A DNA stretch of 64,000 nt from the NCBI GenBank assembly GCA_014529385.2, contig CM043943.1, positions 103,450,355-103,514,354 of the forward strand. The letters run 5' to 3'. This stretch comes from Adiantum capillus-veneris (Eukaryota > Streptophyta > Polypodiopsida > Polypodiales > Pteridaceae). Below are positions 11,904 through 26,271 of this stretch, in pieces. Made by a program: the position numbers and the translations under genes. Each line of letters begins with the position of its first letter. Within the stretch, counting starts at the first letter, position 1. The notes beneath the pieces were generated by a model. That model saw only the letters and a program-made list of their open reading frames with translations, made no database searches and was not told the DNA's origin.

Positions 11904-12176
11904 GTGGTAGATTGGTTATGCCATTTTTCTCTTGAATAATAGGTCTTGGGTTCAATTTCGTCGTGGGATAGATCGTTAGGGTCTCTTAGGATAGTTTCAT
12001 ACGATGTTAAATTTCTCTTGTTCTTGAGTGTGTGTGCTAATAAAAGGAGAAAAATGGTATAACCTTTTTATGACAAAGTGTGGTAGATTGGTTATGCCAT
12101 TTACCTCTTGGATAACAGGTCCGACTTTCCTAGGTATCTTGGGATAGTCTCTACGACGATAAAATTCTCTTCTTCT

Positions 12177-12185
<9 letters not shown>
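11904..12185 (+). repeat. tRNA-like SINE head, present twice
   Basis: GTGGTAGATTGGTTATGCCATTT occurs in near-identical form at about 11904 and 12079, each followed by CTCTTGRATAAYAGGTC and, further on, a GGGATAG stretch. The first copy has an A-box-like TGGTAGATTGG and, 44 bp on, a B-box-like GGGTTCAATTTC, the spacing of a tRNA gene promoter. The second copy has lost the B box. I read this as a pair of tRNA-derived SINE fragments. It is not a functional tRNA: no cloverleaf closes convincingly. Confidence 0.45.
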
Positions 12186-12217
<32 letters not shown>

Positions 12218-13848
12218 AGGGGCAGTGCGGTAGTCAGCGCGATAGTGATGGCCTTGTTTCCACAAGGCAGGCCTCGTGATTGTATCACTTGCTAACCAGA
12301 GAACGTGAGAAACTTTGTAAAAAGTACCCTGCGTATTCATATCAGAGAGAGAAAAGTCTGCTCCGCACCTGCGAGGCCTCAAAAACTGTTGTGCACCTGC
12401 GAGGCTTGCAAACGACGTGCGACTTGGGAGGCTTGAAAACCTGCGTAGCTGTGATTCGTGGGGCTTGAAAACCTGCAAACCTGTAGCTTTTTGGAAGCCA
12501 GGTAATCTTTCCTTTGGAAGTTGGTTTAGTGTTTTGGTCACAAGAATCATAAAAGGACAGTTGAATTTGGGTGGTTTTTATATTAGAGTATCAAGAAGAT
12601 TTGAGATGCTTTGAATCATTTGAGAATTGAGATGTTTTTTCGTCTGATTATAGTTCTTCTTTTGCCAAAAATTCTCATGTTCAACATACTCTGTAGAGAG
12701 ACCCCCCACAATAGCTAGCCTTAATTTGTACCAAACATAGAGGTTTTATCATTTCTTTTTTTCTCTATAGGGGATGATGCAAAGTAGGATTATAGGACGT
12801 GGTAAATTATGGATTGAATGATTAGTTTCATGTCCGCTTTTTCATTCTTGCTTCATGTTTGCATTTTCAAAGTTCGGTACGAAGTTCTGATCTGGGACTT
12901 GAAGTGCAAATAATTTTGTCTTTAGCCACTCCTTGTTGCACCACTCCTCTAGCAAAAAGTCGGTGGTCTTCCATAGCCGTTTGCAACGACAGAGAGGTGA
13001 TGAGCACCTAATTTTAGCATTGAGTTTTGTGGCAGCCCTTCTAGGTGATGCAAGTGTTTTGAATGCCACCCACAGGAACGAGCAACATCGGGTGTGCATG
13101 TATGTGCGTAGGTTTGCTTTGAGCGAGGGAGATGGACTGAATCTCCACCGGCTACTACCTCGCATGTGTATTCACTATTTGAGAATGAGATGGAAAGAGC
13201 TCTCTGGAGGATCCCATCGCACCATCAATAATCACTAGTGATACATACTGCCTCTTTCATGTTAACATGGTGGCCATGGTCCTCCGTTAAATGTATAGCC
13301 TTCAATATCGTGTGTTGGGAATTGTGGGCTTTGTCCTATGTTGATGTGTATCTCCTCTATCCAACCGGGATGTATAGGTGGCACAGAACCATGTGGTACC
13401 ATGTGGAAAAGATACTGAAGGGTATGGGTACCCATGGGGGTTATTCTAGAGGGTGTGGACTCACCTAGAGTTAGTTAATGGACTCCTAGAGTGGCTTGAA
13501 AGGTCACCCATGAGCTCGCAAGTTGGATGGGATGATTTGGAGCCTTTGTATGATGTCATCAGTGATGCGAGATGAGATGCCTTAACCAGCTCTATATAAT
13601 GAGCCCTTTGTACACACTTTCAGGTTGAATCCATCAATCTAGTTTTGCCTACACTCTACTCTATCTCTATTGTGTATTTAACATTGTCATTGGCATGTTT
13701 TCACCATGAATGCTTCTCTCTTCCTAAACTCTACATCGTGATGGAAGCAGCATCATGACAATTGATGTACAAAATTTCGTGACAATTAGTGGGGAAAGTT
13801 TCTCGCACGACCAATGATCAAATTGCAAATGAGTTATCAGAAGTCTCT
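12186..13848. other. Noncoding stretch with CT run and short subrepeats
   Basis: It starts with a (CT)n run to 12211. At 12365-12480 a short motif (CACCTGCGAGGCYT, GAGGCTTGAAAACCTGC) recurs about four times. At about 13592 a TATA-like CTCTATATAATGAGCCC could be an LTR or gene promoter, but no element ends are found around it. Open frames here show no known motif. Confidence 0.4.
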
Positions 13849-15122
<1,274 letters not shown>

Positions 15123-18100
15123 ATTCCCTCCCTCTTACAATAAAACCCATGTGTCAAATGAAAGTCTGCTGTTTGCCGAAGAATGCTTGGAGGAGGTGAG
15201 GATATTGTTGCATTTCTTCATCAGTTTGCCAAGTAGAATCTGACTCATCTAAGTCCATCCACTTAACAAGAAATTCAGTTATGATCTCTTGTCTAGTTTC
15301 TTTTTGACGAACATTGAGAATCTTTTCTGGGACAAGAATTATGTGTTCATCCTCAATTTTTGGCACATAAGAAGATAAGTCTGTAAACAGGCGAATCTCT
15401 TTGAATATACTGTTTGAGCCAAGAAATGTGAAAAGTTGGATGAATTTTTCCCCATGAAGGCGGAAGTTCCAACTTGTAGCTGAGAACTGAATTCTTCTTG
15501 ATGATCTTGAAAGGTCCATAGAAGCGAGGTCGCAATTTTGGGAAGACTGACTTCATTGTTTTGTAGCGATGAGGTGCTACATACAATAAAACCAAGTCAC
15601 CTTCTTTAAATTTTGCATATCGACGATGCTTATTTGTCTGCTTCTGATAACTTTGTTGAACATGTAGCAATTTATCTCGAAACTGTAGAAGGACATCTTG
15701 CATTTCTTGAACCAATTGATCTGCTAACGCTACTTTGTGTTGAAGAACAAAGTTCGGAGGCACAAGAGGAGTATGTCCATATGCTACTTGAAATGGTGTC
15801 ATTCGAGTTACCGAAAGAGGAGAGTTATTATAAGCAAACTCCATAAGTGGCAAATAATCCTCCCAAGATGCTAATCGAGTCTGAATGTAATGTCGAAGCA
15901 TCTCTTCTAAAATTTGGTTCACTCTTTCTGTTTGACCATCTGTTTGAGGATAATAGGCTGAACTGAACAATAGATTGGTGCCAAGAGACTTGAATAGAGA
16001 GGTCCAGAAATGTCCTGTAAGCTTCGGATCTCTATCGGATATGATGAATTTTGGTAATCCATGCAATCTGAAAATATGTTGTACGAATAGTGTTGCAACA
16101 TCCGGAGCAGAAATTGTTTTCTTGCAAGGTATAAAATGCGCCATTTTGGAAAATCGATCAACTACCACCAGAATTTGAGCTTTGCCTTTAGGTGATCGAG
16201 TCAAAGTGGTAATAAAATCCATGCTGATACTTTCCTATCTTTCGTTAGGCACGGGAAAAGGTTGAAGTAAACCTTGAGGTAACTGTCGAGAAGCTTTCAT
16301 GATATGACATGAGTGACAAGCTTTCACAAACTTGATAACATTTGCTTGCATCTGTGGCCAAAAATATGTTGTTGACAAAAGCCGATATGTTTTGTTAACT
16401 CCAGGATGTGCAGCAAAAGGTACTTCATGATGTTCCTGTATCAAAATCTTCTTCAAAGATCCTTTGTGTGGAACACAAATACGATCCTTATAGTAGAGTA
16501 ACTCATCCACAATTGTATATGCTGCAAACATATTCATCTCTGAAGAAGTGGGACTTAGAGATTTGAGGGCTCGAAAAACATATCCAAAGTCTTTCTCTAT
16601 CAAATATTCATTCTTGAAAAACGCAAGAATTTCCATCTGCACATTTGTTATGGCAAAATTGGTTGCTTGAGGCATGCGGCTCAAAGCATCTGCTACCACA
16701 TGTTGTAGACCAGGCATATACTGAATCACCATGTGAAAATTTGCCAAAAATTCAACCCATCTTCCTTGACAAGGATTCATCACTGGTTGAGTAAAAATAT
16801 ACGTCAAAGACTGATGTTCTGTTTTAACCACTGAATCTGTGCCAAGAAGGTAATGTTTCCAAGTGCGGTAAGCATGTACGATAGCCAAAAATTCCTTATC
16901 ATATGTTGGGTATCGCATTTGTATTGCTGAAAATTTTCGACTGTCAAAAGCAATGACACGATCATTTCTCACCACCCGATGCTTGATTAGAAGCATCGAT
17001 CATCACGTCAAATAGTTGAGTAGGATCGGCAATTGATAAGACAAGTGTTGTCGTCAACGCATGCTTGAGTTCATTGAAAGACTTTTCTGCTTCAGGAGTC
17101 CAATGTAGCTTATCCTTCTTTGTCAATTTCGTTAGAGGAGAAGCAATATCTTACAACTTATGGACTTTGGTGTGATAAAAATTAGCAAGACCCAAGAAAG
17201 ATCGCACATCTGTAATAGTGAGAGGTAAAGGCCAGTCAACAATGACCTTAATGATTTTCTTTGGATCCACAACAATCTCTGTAGCAGAAATCACATGTCA
17301 AAGGTATTCCACGTGATCCTTGAAAAACTCGCTTTTCTTCTTGTTGATGTACAATACATTTGTACGTAATGTCTCAAAGACAATCTGCAAGTGTTCTTTG
17401 TGATCTGCCATGGTTTTACTAAAGACAAGGATGTCGTCGAGGTACACGATGACAAATTTATCCAAATAAGGGCCAAAAATTTCATTCATCAAGGTCATGA
17501 AGGTTGTTGGGGCATTGGTTAACCCAAAAGGAATGACCAGAAATTCATAATGACCATACTTTGTCCGAAAAGCTGTTTTGTATTTATCGCCAATTCTAAT
17601 GCGAATCTGGTGATAACCTGACTTCAGATCGATCTTGGAATAGACCCTTGAACCCAATAGTTGATCAAAGAGTTCATCGATGCGAGGTAAAGGAAATCTG
17701 TTTTTTATCGTCGGCTTATTGAGAGCACGATAATCAATGCAAAGACGTATGGAGCCATTCTTCTTTTTTACCAATAAGACTGGAGTGCCAAAAGGACTTT
17801 TGCTGGGACGGATATGACCTTTATCCAATAAATCTTCCAATTGTCGTTGAATTTCTTGAGATTCTGAATATGAAACGCGATAAGGAGCTCGAACTGGAGT
17901 AGGTTGTCCGGGAATCAAATCGATTGTATGATCCACATGACAACGAGGAGGTAATGTAGTTGGGAGCTCATCAGGAAATAAGTCCATGAATGGTTTAAAG
18001 AAGGGTTGTTGCAAGTAAGTAGCGGGTGATGTTGAGGATTTTGATGTTTCTTCCGTTTCTGCTTCTTTTTCTCGCAACATAACCAAGGCCGTTACACAAT

Positions 18101-20102
18101 CACGTTTGCGAACAAACGCTTAACTTGTAAAGCTGAGACCAAGGTGATAGGCTTTGAATTAAAAAGACTACGAAGTTCTACTTCTCGATGATCATGATAA
18201 AGCCGAATGGAATGATCTCTGAAACTGATGACAGGATCATAATGATACAGCCAAGATTGACCAAGAATCATGTCGTAGTGCGATAAGGGCATTACTGCAA
18301 AGCTTAACTGATCCTTGTAATCGTGAATTTGAAATTGTAACTGTTGAAGTTTCCTGTTGTAGTTCAAAAATGAACCATCTGCAAGTTCTACTTGAAAAGC
18401 TTCCAAACTCTGTTGGGTTGGTAGGTGAAGCTTGCTGACTAAAGAAGCGCTGACAAAATTTGTGGAACATCCACTATCCACGAGTACATTGATTGGATTT
18501 TAACCAATGAAACCAAGAAGACTGAGCATCTGGTTAGAAAGATCAATAGGAACTGAGGTGCGATTGTGGGCATTTAGCATTAAGGCGCTAACCACTTTGG
18601 ATACTTGAATCGCATGAACTGCTTGTTTGCCTTTGTCCTTTATAGGAGGTGGACAGTGTTCTGCATCTGTACATGACTCCATATTTGAATTTTGCCGTAT
18701 ATTTGAAGGGTTTGGACGCTTCGGGCATTCATACCACCTATGTGATCCACCATAAATTGTGCACAATTCTGTGCTGTTGGACTGAGAGGTGGAGGGAGCC
18801 GATGAAGAGGCTTGTTGCTCTACTGAACCATTACGACGGCCGTTACGTTGGCGGTCGGACCGAAACTGTCCTCGCTTCCGATTGTTGTTGCTGGAATAGG
18901 AGCCATTATAGAAGCTGCTACTTGTCCAGAGAATCGAGGCCGAAAAGACTGCTGTCTAGAAAATTGTTGTCCAGAAGACTGAGGCTGCTGTAGTGAGCGC
19001 CGATTAGGATTAAAGTTGCTTGGGCGACCACGTTGAGAAAAGCTGTCACTGGTTGAAGACTGATTGCTCATAAATGAGGTCCGTGTTGGACAGCGATTGT
19101 CTCCAAGCCGTTCGACATAAGCAATGGCAGCATCGAGTGTAGTTGGGTTAAACTTTTGCACATCATCCTTGAGGTTGGGTTCTAGTCCGTCGATGAAACT
19201 GTGTAGTTTATCCGAGGACCTGAGGGTCTCTATCTCTAGAGTTAGCCTTTGAAACTCTGTGATATACGCGACCAAGGAACCTGTTTGGTTCACGCGGCGG
19301 AGAGCAGACCGGGCATGAAAGTCCGCATTCGCATGTTCAAATGCTTTGCGAATGGAGCGCCGGAATTTGTCCCATGGAGGGGTGCGTTTATCGTCAGCAA
19401 CTCTACGTTGCCACCACAGGAATGCTATATCTTTTAATAATGAACTGGCTAATGCAACTTTCTTACTTTCCACCAAGTCTGTAATGGACAGGTAGACCTC
19501 GATCTTAAATATCCATTGATCTAGCACGCGCTTGTCGCGGCGACCATTGTATGGTTCTGGCAGCTTAACATCGAGCTTCTTTTTTTGTGCGGAATTAAAT
19601 TTTTTAGAAAGAACCTGTAATTCATTATTGAGACACCTTTGCTGTAGATCTGGTTCGTCTTCGTGTGCGTCCACTGAAGCTTCTGAAGAAGAGGGTGTAG
19701 CAGCAGAAGGGTCTGCTCGAGAAGAAGTGTGTGTCTGCTGCATCTGCTCCAAAGGAGTATTGAGGGAAGCAAGACTTGTTGTTAAAGTTTGTTGTAAAGC
19801 TTCCATTTGTTCCTTGAGGAGAGCAAGCATCGGTGCCTGCCTGCCATCTTCTTCTGCTTGGGACGTTGACATGGTTCTGTCGAGAGTATCGAGGAGAAGC
19901 TGGAGAAGTATGGGGCATGTAGACAGGTGAAACCGGTCCGTGGGGCAGTAGGCTTTGGCTTTCATCCCTAATTCTTTATTTTAGACACACACAGAGAGAA
20001 CATGCAAAGGAAGCGTGCGACGAGAATCAACACTTAAGCACACACACGGCTCGGAAGCTAGAATGCTCCGAGCAGACGCCGACAACTTGTAGGCCCCAAA
20101 AT
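15123..20102 (-). mobile_element. Ty3/gypsy chromovirus body, fossil
   Basis: Minus-strand interior of a chromodomain-bearing Ty3/gypsy (Metaviridae-type) element. In element order, right to left: leader near 20.0 kb, gag (retrotrans-gag region about 19.0-19.9 kb), CCHC region, aspartic protease (MDSGCSTNF, near 18.5 kb), reverse transcriptase (LCIDYRALN, then [12 protein letters not shown], 17.3-18.1 kb), RNase H, H2C2 zinc segment of integrase (HHEVPFAAHPG...CHSCH, near 16.4 kb), integrase core (15.5-16.2 kb), and a chromodomain (EFLVKWMDLDESDSTW, near 15.3 kb). All domains are present in the normal order, but the frame is interrupted about five times, so it is broken. The flanking LTR-like sequences on the two sides look unlike each other, so the element limits are uncertain. 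Confidence 0.9.
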
Positions 20103-21172
20103 TGGCGCCCCTTTCGGTATTTCTTTATTGAGAGGGTAAATTACAAAGTTGAGTCGTGGGAATCCTTTGTCTATATCCAACTAGATACCACTTGATTTGA
20201 CCAAATTTCGGCAGCATAACAGCCCCAAAACTTGCGCGAAACCAATTCCCCTGCTGGAACTCACTTTCACTGGCATAAACCCTCCGATTCCTGCCCAAAA
20301 ACAGTAAATTCAGCATGCTGTATTTACTGGTTTTTTCCCTGTTTCTAGCCCAAACAGTCCCCTAACTGCCTTTTGCCAGTGGGGCACAATTCCCAATGGT
20401 TCTGGCGTCCGTATGGCTGAAAAACAGTCAATTTACAGCGCATATACAACGCTGAAAACGCACCTATAATGTGAGGTTATGACCCTCACCGGTGCCTGCT
20501 TTGGAGTAGTAGTTAGCTACCCCTGTTCCTGCACAAGGTAGGCTCTTGCCTCAGCAAAAAAGCATGAAACCACATAGCTGTACATCAGTCAAATGAAGAG
20601 CCCTCTTGTGGGGCATCGCATAACTGCACGTAGGGGGGGGAGAGAGAGCAGTGTGTAACGTGTAGGTCATCACTCCTAGCACCACACTGTACATAGAGAG
20701 GAAAGCAAGCACTCCATAGCTCTTAACTTGTGACAGGTTCTCAATGAAACATCCCCCCAGCATAAATCGGGCGCTCCCTCTTCTGCGCTTGACCTTAATG
20801 CATCTGTGAACAAATAGATGCAAAAAGGGGAAGTTTTCCATGGCTGCCAAAACCTGCGTATCGCTGAAAACGCAGCAAAACAGCTCTATAAACACGCATT
20901 TGATGCCTTCCAATGCTGAAAATGAGCTCCTTGGTCCTAGGTGAGGTCATGGGAAGCTCAAAAATGGAGAGAAATGGCTGAAAGTCACAGTTGTTAGCCT
21001 CTAAAATTGCTCCAAAAAGTCAGTTACGAGTTCTGTAGTCCCAAACTTGGTAAATTGAACAAAAAGTGCCACTTGGCACTCATGCATGCAAATTCCCCGC
21101 ATTGGGCTTCCTGCTTAAAAATCTCTCAACTGGTGCATAAATTGACTTTGCAGCAGAGTAATAAAATGTTCT
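20103..21172 (-). repeat. Partial LTR to the right of the gypsy body
   Basis: It starts TGGCGCCCCTTTCGGTATTTC, nearly the same as the left end of the LTR at 26272 (TGGCACCCCTTTCGGTATTTC). The neighbouring leader GTAGGCCCCAAA is also shared. Like that LTR it contains CAGCATGCTGTA and CTGAAAACGC motifs. It gives way to the LTR starting at 21173 without a visible right terminus, so it is taken as truncated. Confidence 0.55.
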
Positions 21173-22313
21173 TGTTAGGTGCAGCGGAATGAATGTTTGC
21201 GCTTTGCTCAAGATGAGTGCTCCGAACTGTGCTCAAGGGTTCCTTTTTGTTCTTATGGAAGGTAGAGCCTTCCATTCTTAATGAGAGAGTGCAATGGACA
21301 CAAACAAAGTGAATGGACACTGTGAATGGAAGTGTATGAGACTGAGAGATAGAGAGAGAAGAGAGATACGACACTAGAGACGACGTAAAACCCTCCTCCA
21401 AAGGCTCCACTCTCGTCGGCGAGAGTGGTCTACTTATGATTGCACAAAGTGGTACAATGCGGATGCAACGGACTGTTGCAACCTGGGACTATGCCGATGA
21501 CGACGACAACGACTTTAGGGCTGAAATCTGTGATCTTCTATCTGCTGAATTTTGGGACTGTTTCGGTGGCTGAAAATGACTGTTTTGGCTGCGTTTTTAT
21601 GGGCTGAAAATGGGGGATATCTGCAACCAACTAGGGCTGAATCTGCTACCGTCTTCAAAGCTGAAAACGCTGTTGCATCTGATGCGATTGAGGCTGAAAA
21701 CCAAAACGTTGGGGCTGCCTGCTGGCGTTAGTGAAAATGTTGAAATTCTGGTACTGCTAGCGATGATCTGGAAAACGCTAGGGCTGAGTGCTGATGGCGA
21801 TCAAGCAAATCTGCAAACGCTAGGTATTGGGGAGGTGCTGAGGAAATCCAAAAATGCTGGGGTATTTGTGGCGAGGATGGAGACCAAAAACGCTAGGGTT
21901 GATGGGTTCTTGTTGAGAAGGTGCTTGTTGAGCGGGGAGCTCCTGTTGCCTCTTCTGCAAGAAAGTGCTAACTTGGGTTTGCTTATATATTAACTTAGCA
22001 AAATTGCCCTACCTACTTTTATTGAGAAGTCATTTACATTAATAAGTGCAAAATACCAAAAATAGGGAAAATAGGCTAAATGCACTGGAAAATTCCCCTA
22101 ACTGATTCTAATGGATTCTGATGGGAATTCTGATGATCATGCTGTGTGCAACCAGAGGATATGCATATACACTCAGTGACTGGGCATGCACGGTCTACAA
22201 ATAGACTCACAAAAGTGCCAGATCACTCTAATCTAGACTTGACTGGACTGACTGAACCCTGATCATGCTGTAGCTTGTCCACGGACACATAGGGTTGGAT
22301 GTGTCACGTGACA
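21173..22313 (-). repeat. 3' LTR of the short element
   Basis: 1141 bp. The minus strand starts TGTCACGTGACACATCC and ends ATTCCGCTGCACCTAACA, and a TATA box lies near 21990 on the minus strand. The first 750 bp (plus coordinates) are about 97 percent identical by eye to 24286-25035. Confidence 0.78.
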
Positions 22314-24272
22314 TCCCCTCCTTTTCAAAGTGAGGTACTGGTACCGAACTGTATGGCGTCGAAGGAAATCGCCAATAGCATCCGGAATCCTGGAAGGGAC
22401 TCTTTGTCGGCCCACTCTGCTGTGTGGGTCGTGCGGTACTTGAACTTCATAAAGGTCTGCAACGCTTGCTTCTTTGGGCCGCGCCGAAAGTGACAAAGTC
22501 TTCAGTGGCTCCTTCCTTGCTTCAACTTTGTCTAGAGACCTGCTTCTTTCGTCTTCAAGAATCTCCATGGCTGAAAATTCTTGAAACCATTTCCAACACA
22601 AAACCATGAACATGTCCATTCCATGGAAAGTGAAGGGAAAAAATCTTGTCTTCTCTAAAGACTGTGTATGCAATGTAGATGAACATAGAGACGGAATGAC
22701 AACCTGTTCATCAAACACATGCAAACAATGAGATCGAATCTTTCGCTTATGATCTATAGCAATCAACTGTGGCAATTCACAGTGGAAATGCCTACGCTTG
22801 GGGCTTATATGTTCATGTGCTCGTTCGGAAACTGTGTCATGCCAAGGAAGAGACATGGAATGTGACTTCCTTACATACATACTTTTTAGCTTTTCACGAA
22901 AAATCCGCATACATTCGTGCTCATCCATGAGAGAAACGTGCTCAACATACAATATGTCTTGCCTAGGAAAAGGGGTCACATAACGATGTTGACTAAAATA
23001 CAGAAAACGATCACGAATGAAACACTCGAACAATGCGTGCGTATCAATCATGCGAACACATAATATTCCTGTGAGGGTTCTTTGGACCTAGGCTCGAGAG
23101 CCAAGATCGGTTCTTCTTGAGTGGTCGAATCGTCCTGTGGGGGTTCTTTGGACCTCGACTCGAAAGCCAAGATCGGTTCTTCGTGATTGATCGAATCTAC
23201 GAGGTTAGCTTCGCTAGAAAAAGCATCGACTAACACATCATCCTTGTGAACAATCACATCATCTTCATGCAACTCATCATACTTCTGAGAAATCACATCT
23301 TGATCATGCAAATCATCATGCTTATTTTTGTCATCCAAATCATTGGCATCCAAATCATCATGCTTATCATTGTCATTCAAATCATCATGCAAGTCATTGT
23401 CAATCAAATCATCAGCATGCTTCACTCAATCATGCAAATCCTGTGTATCATGCGTTGGCGAAGAAGAGACTGAGAGAGTCTCCTTTTCCCGAATCTCTTG
23501 CATCGGTGTCGGCACTGGAGACAAGAGTCGCAAGAACTCTTGCATGTGTCGGTCGCGCTGTTCTTGTCTTGCCTTTCTGTCTGCTTCTCTTTCTGCTTTG
23601 TCTTCTGCGTGTCTGCGTTTCATTTCTGCCATTCTTGTTGCATTTCTTGCTTCGCGTTGTATATTCTGTTCCGTAAACAACAACTCCCAACTCCTCCATT
23701 GGAGTTAGTGCAATCGTTGCCGTAGATGGGGAAGGGTCGGAAAAACCTCCTGGTGGGGAAAATTCTTCTTCGTCTCTCTCATGCTCATCACCTCCAGGCG
23801 AAGTATCCATTCCGCTTCGAGTGATGATCATTTTGAAGTCGTGGGTTCTTGTGGGTTCTTGTGTGCTTAAGTTCACGAGGAACTTGGGTTCTTGGGGGTC
23901 TTGGTTCTTGAGGGTCTTGAGGTTCTTGAGGTTTTCTTTCGCTTGCAAATCGCGTTTGAGAAGGATCTTCTCTTCACCCGAGTTCTACTCCTTTCTGCGG
24001 ACGCACCCCTAGGCGGCCTTGCGCTCACACCAAGGTTGCTTTTTTCCACCTCACGTCGATTGGCTGGCCGCTAAGTGCACGGTCCGCTCTCAATGAGTGA
24101 AAAGAGACACAAGGGGAGGCTGGACAAGCCCTTCTTTCTTGGGATTCCTGTCACTCTTCAACAAAACACGATTAGGAATCGACACGCCCAAGCGAACTTG
24201 GGTTTGTGCGACCTCAACAATCAAAAAAAGTTCTTGTGGTTCTTTCCTTGAGTGATACAGAACACTACCAAA

Positions 24273-24284
24273 GCTCTGATACCA
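24273..24284 (-). other. Primer binding site of the short element
   Basis: GCTCTGATACCA on the plus strand is the reverse of TGGTATCAGAGC, the tRNA-Met site. It sits one base from the LTR edge at 24286 and fixes the element's orientation as minus. Confidence 0.85.
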
Positions 24285-24285
24285 A

Positions 24286-25210
24286 TGTTAGGTGCAGCGG
24301 AATGATTGTTTGCGCTTTGCTCAAGATGAGTGCTCCGAACTGTGCTCAAGGGTTCCTTTTAGTTCTTATGGAAGGTAGAGCCTTCCGTTCTTAATGAGAG
24401 AGTGCAATGGACACAAACAAAGTGAATGGACACTGTGAATGGAAGTGTATGAGACTACGAGATAGAGAGAGAAGAGAGATACGACACCAGAGACGACGTA
24501 AAACCCTCCTCCGAAGGCTCCACTCTCGTCGGCAAGAGTGGTCTACTTATGATTGCACAAAGTGGTACAATGCGGATGCAACGGACTGATGCAACTTGGG
24601 ACTATGCCGACGACGACGACAACGACTTTAGGGCTGAAATCTGTGATCTTCTATCTGCTGAATTTTGGGACTGTTTCGGTGGCTGAAAATGACTGTTTTG
24701 GCTGCGTTTTTATGGGCTGAAAATGGGGGATATCTGCAACCAACTAGGGCTGAATCTGCTACCGTCTTCAAAGCTGAAAACGCTGCTGCATCTGATGCGA
24801 TTGAGGCTGAAAACCAAAACGTTGGGGCTGCCTGCTGGCGTTAGTGAAAATGTTGAAATTCTGGTACTGCTAGCGATGATCTGGAAAACGCTAGGGCTAA
24901 GTGCTGATGGCGATCAAGCAAATCTGCAAACGCTAGGTATTAGGGAGTTGCTGAGGAAATGCAAAAACGTTGGGGTATCTGTGGCGAGGATGGAGACCAA
25001 AAATGCTAGGGTTGATGGGTTCTTGCTGAGAAGGTTCTCTCTTAGTCTCAGCACCTTCATTCACAATGTTATTTACTTCGTTTGTGATCATTGCACTCTT
25101 TCACTAAAGGAACGGAAGGCTCTCCCTTCCGTAAGTAAAAGGAACCCTTGGGCACAGTTCGGAGCACTCATCTTGAGCAAAGTTCAACATGCATTCCGCT
25201 GCACCTTACA
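24286..25210. repeat. Fold-back compound LTR
   Basis: 24286-25035 is a direct copy of the LTR at 21173. 25036-25210 is an inverted copy of its first roughly 180 bp, ending ATTCCGCTGCACCTTACA. The two ends are therefore long inverted repeats that could form a hairpin with arms of about 180 bp. This is a rearranged LTR, not a normal terminus. Confidence 0.75.
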
Positions 25211-26271
25211 CAAGTATAAGCTGCATCCAACTGCTCTATGAAGGTCAAAGCGTGCAGTTAATCCTCAGTTCCTCTGAAAGTTTTAAACTTCACTCCTTGC
25301 CCACCTTCCTTGTAATCCTTTGGCTGCTCAGACGAGTCACATGGTCATAAACAGGTGCCGCGAAAGTGGTGCTCCAGGATTGACTATTCCAGCACTCACA
25401 TCATTTGTTTTACCTGTCACTCTGCATTTTGGACATATGGCTGTGAAAAACCAGCCTTACCAAATTGTGTTCTAGGCATTCAAAATTGACCATAGGCACC
25501 TTGAAAACCTGGTTAGACATCCATGTTCCCATACATAGGGGTTACCCATGCATGTTTGCATTGTCCCAAACACATTCCCCGGCATATAACCTGTGGAAGG
25601 TCCAGCCATAGCTTAGAACACTGAACCACCTCCAAAATAACCGGAAAAGGTCTGACGCATAGCTTGTTCATACTCCCTTGACCATTCACAAATGGTTTCT
25701 GTCTAGCTAAAGCGAATTGCTTGTGGGATTAATGGACATTGCTGGTTGCTTAACCGCATGGGCCTTCCCTCGAGCATCACGAGTCCTCTGTGCATTGGAA
25801 ATCTCCTTTTTCTGCAATGGCTCAGTCATGCCCTGTGTCGGAGCCTGTAAATCCTATGTAGGGGTGTGCAAGAACTCTTGCATCCTTGGGTTGTTAGCCA
25901 ACTGCTCAATCATTTCCATGCAACTATGCAGTTAAGCTCTAAACAACTCGTCCTCTTCTTGAAGAGTTGAAGGAACTTTCTCTGTGTCGCTGAGGAAGAT
26001 CCCTCTTCAGGAACTTGGTCTCTCTTCTCTGCCACAAGGACAAGCTCTGTGTTGCTTTCACCCACAACAATCCACGCTGTACTTTTTGAAGAAAAAGTGA
26101 CTATCCTGTCGATGGAACCATATAACCGACTTGTTCACAGTAGAGGGCAGTACTATCTCAGTTACCTGTTAACTTTATACAGAGCATTGTGAAGAAAAGA
26201 GAACACAGATGCGTCTAGCGACTAGAATGTCACTGAGCACACGAGACCGACACTCTGTAGGCCCCAAAGAT
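25211..26271 (-). mobile_element. Leader and gag-like fragment of an LTR element, fossil
   Basis: The right end carries the same leader motif (GTAGGCCCCAAAGATTGGCAC) as the gypsy body at 20.1 kb. Short minus-strand pieces read like the gag-side low-complexity region of the neighbouring elements. No pol region is present. A relic. Confidence 0.5.

Larger units (their letters stand above)
21173..25210 (-). mobile_element. Short non-autonomous LTR element
   Basis: Direct LTR copies at 21173-22313 and from 24286 enclose only about 2.0 kb. On the minus strand the order is 5' LTR (right), tRNA-Met primer site (24273-24284), interior, purine tract (22314-22326), 3' LTR (left). The interior shows gag-like low-complexity coding: an arginine/glutamate-rich coiled-coil stretch (about 23.45-23.7 kb) and an aspartate/histidine-rich repeat stretch (about 23.2-23.4 kb), but no protease, reverse transcriptase or integrase. 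This is the layout of a large retrotransposon derivative that depends on a relative for movement. It is broken, and the right LTR is rearranged. Its LTR ends resemble the segment at 13954-15122. Confidence 0.7.

Noticed and set aside
12842-13238. Pair of overlapping ~100-codon frames on opposite strands
   Set aside because: Neither has a recognisable domain, partner exons or codon bias. Treated as noncoding.
23048-23425. Aspartate/histidine-rich frame as a host gene
   Set aside because: It lies inside the interior of the short LTR element and arises from a simple repeat. Treated as part of that fossil.
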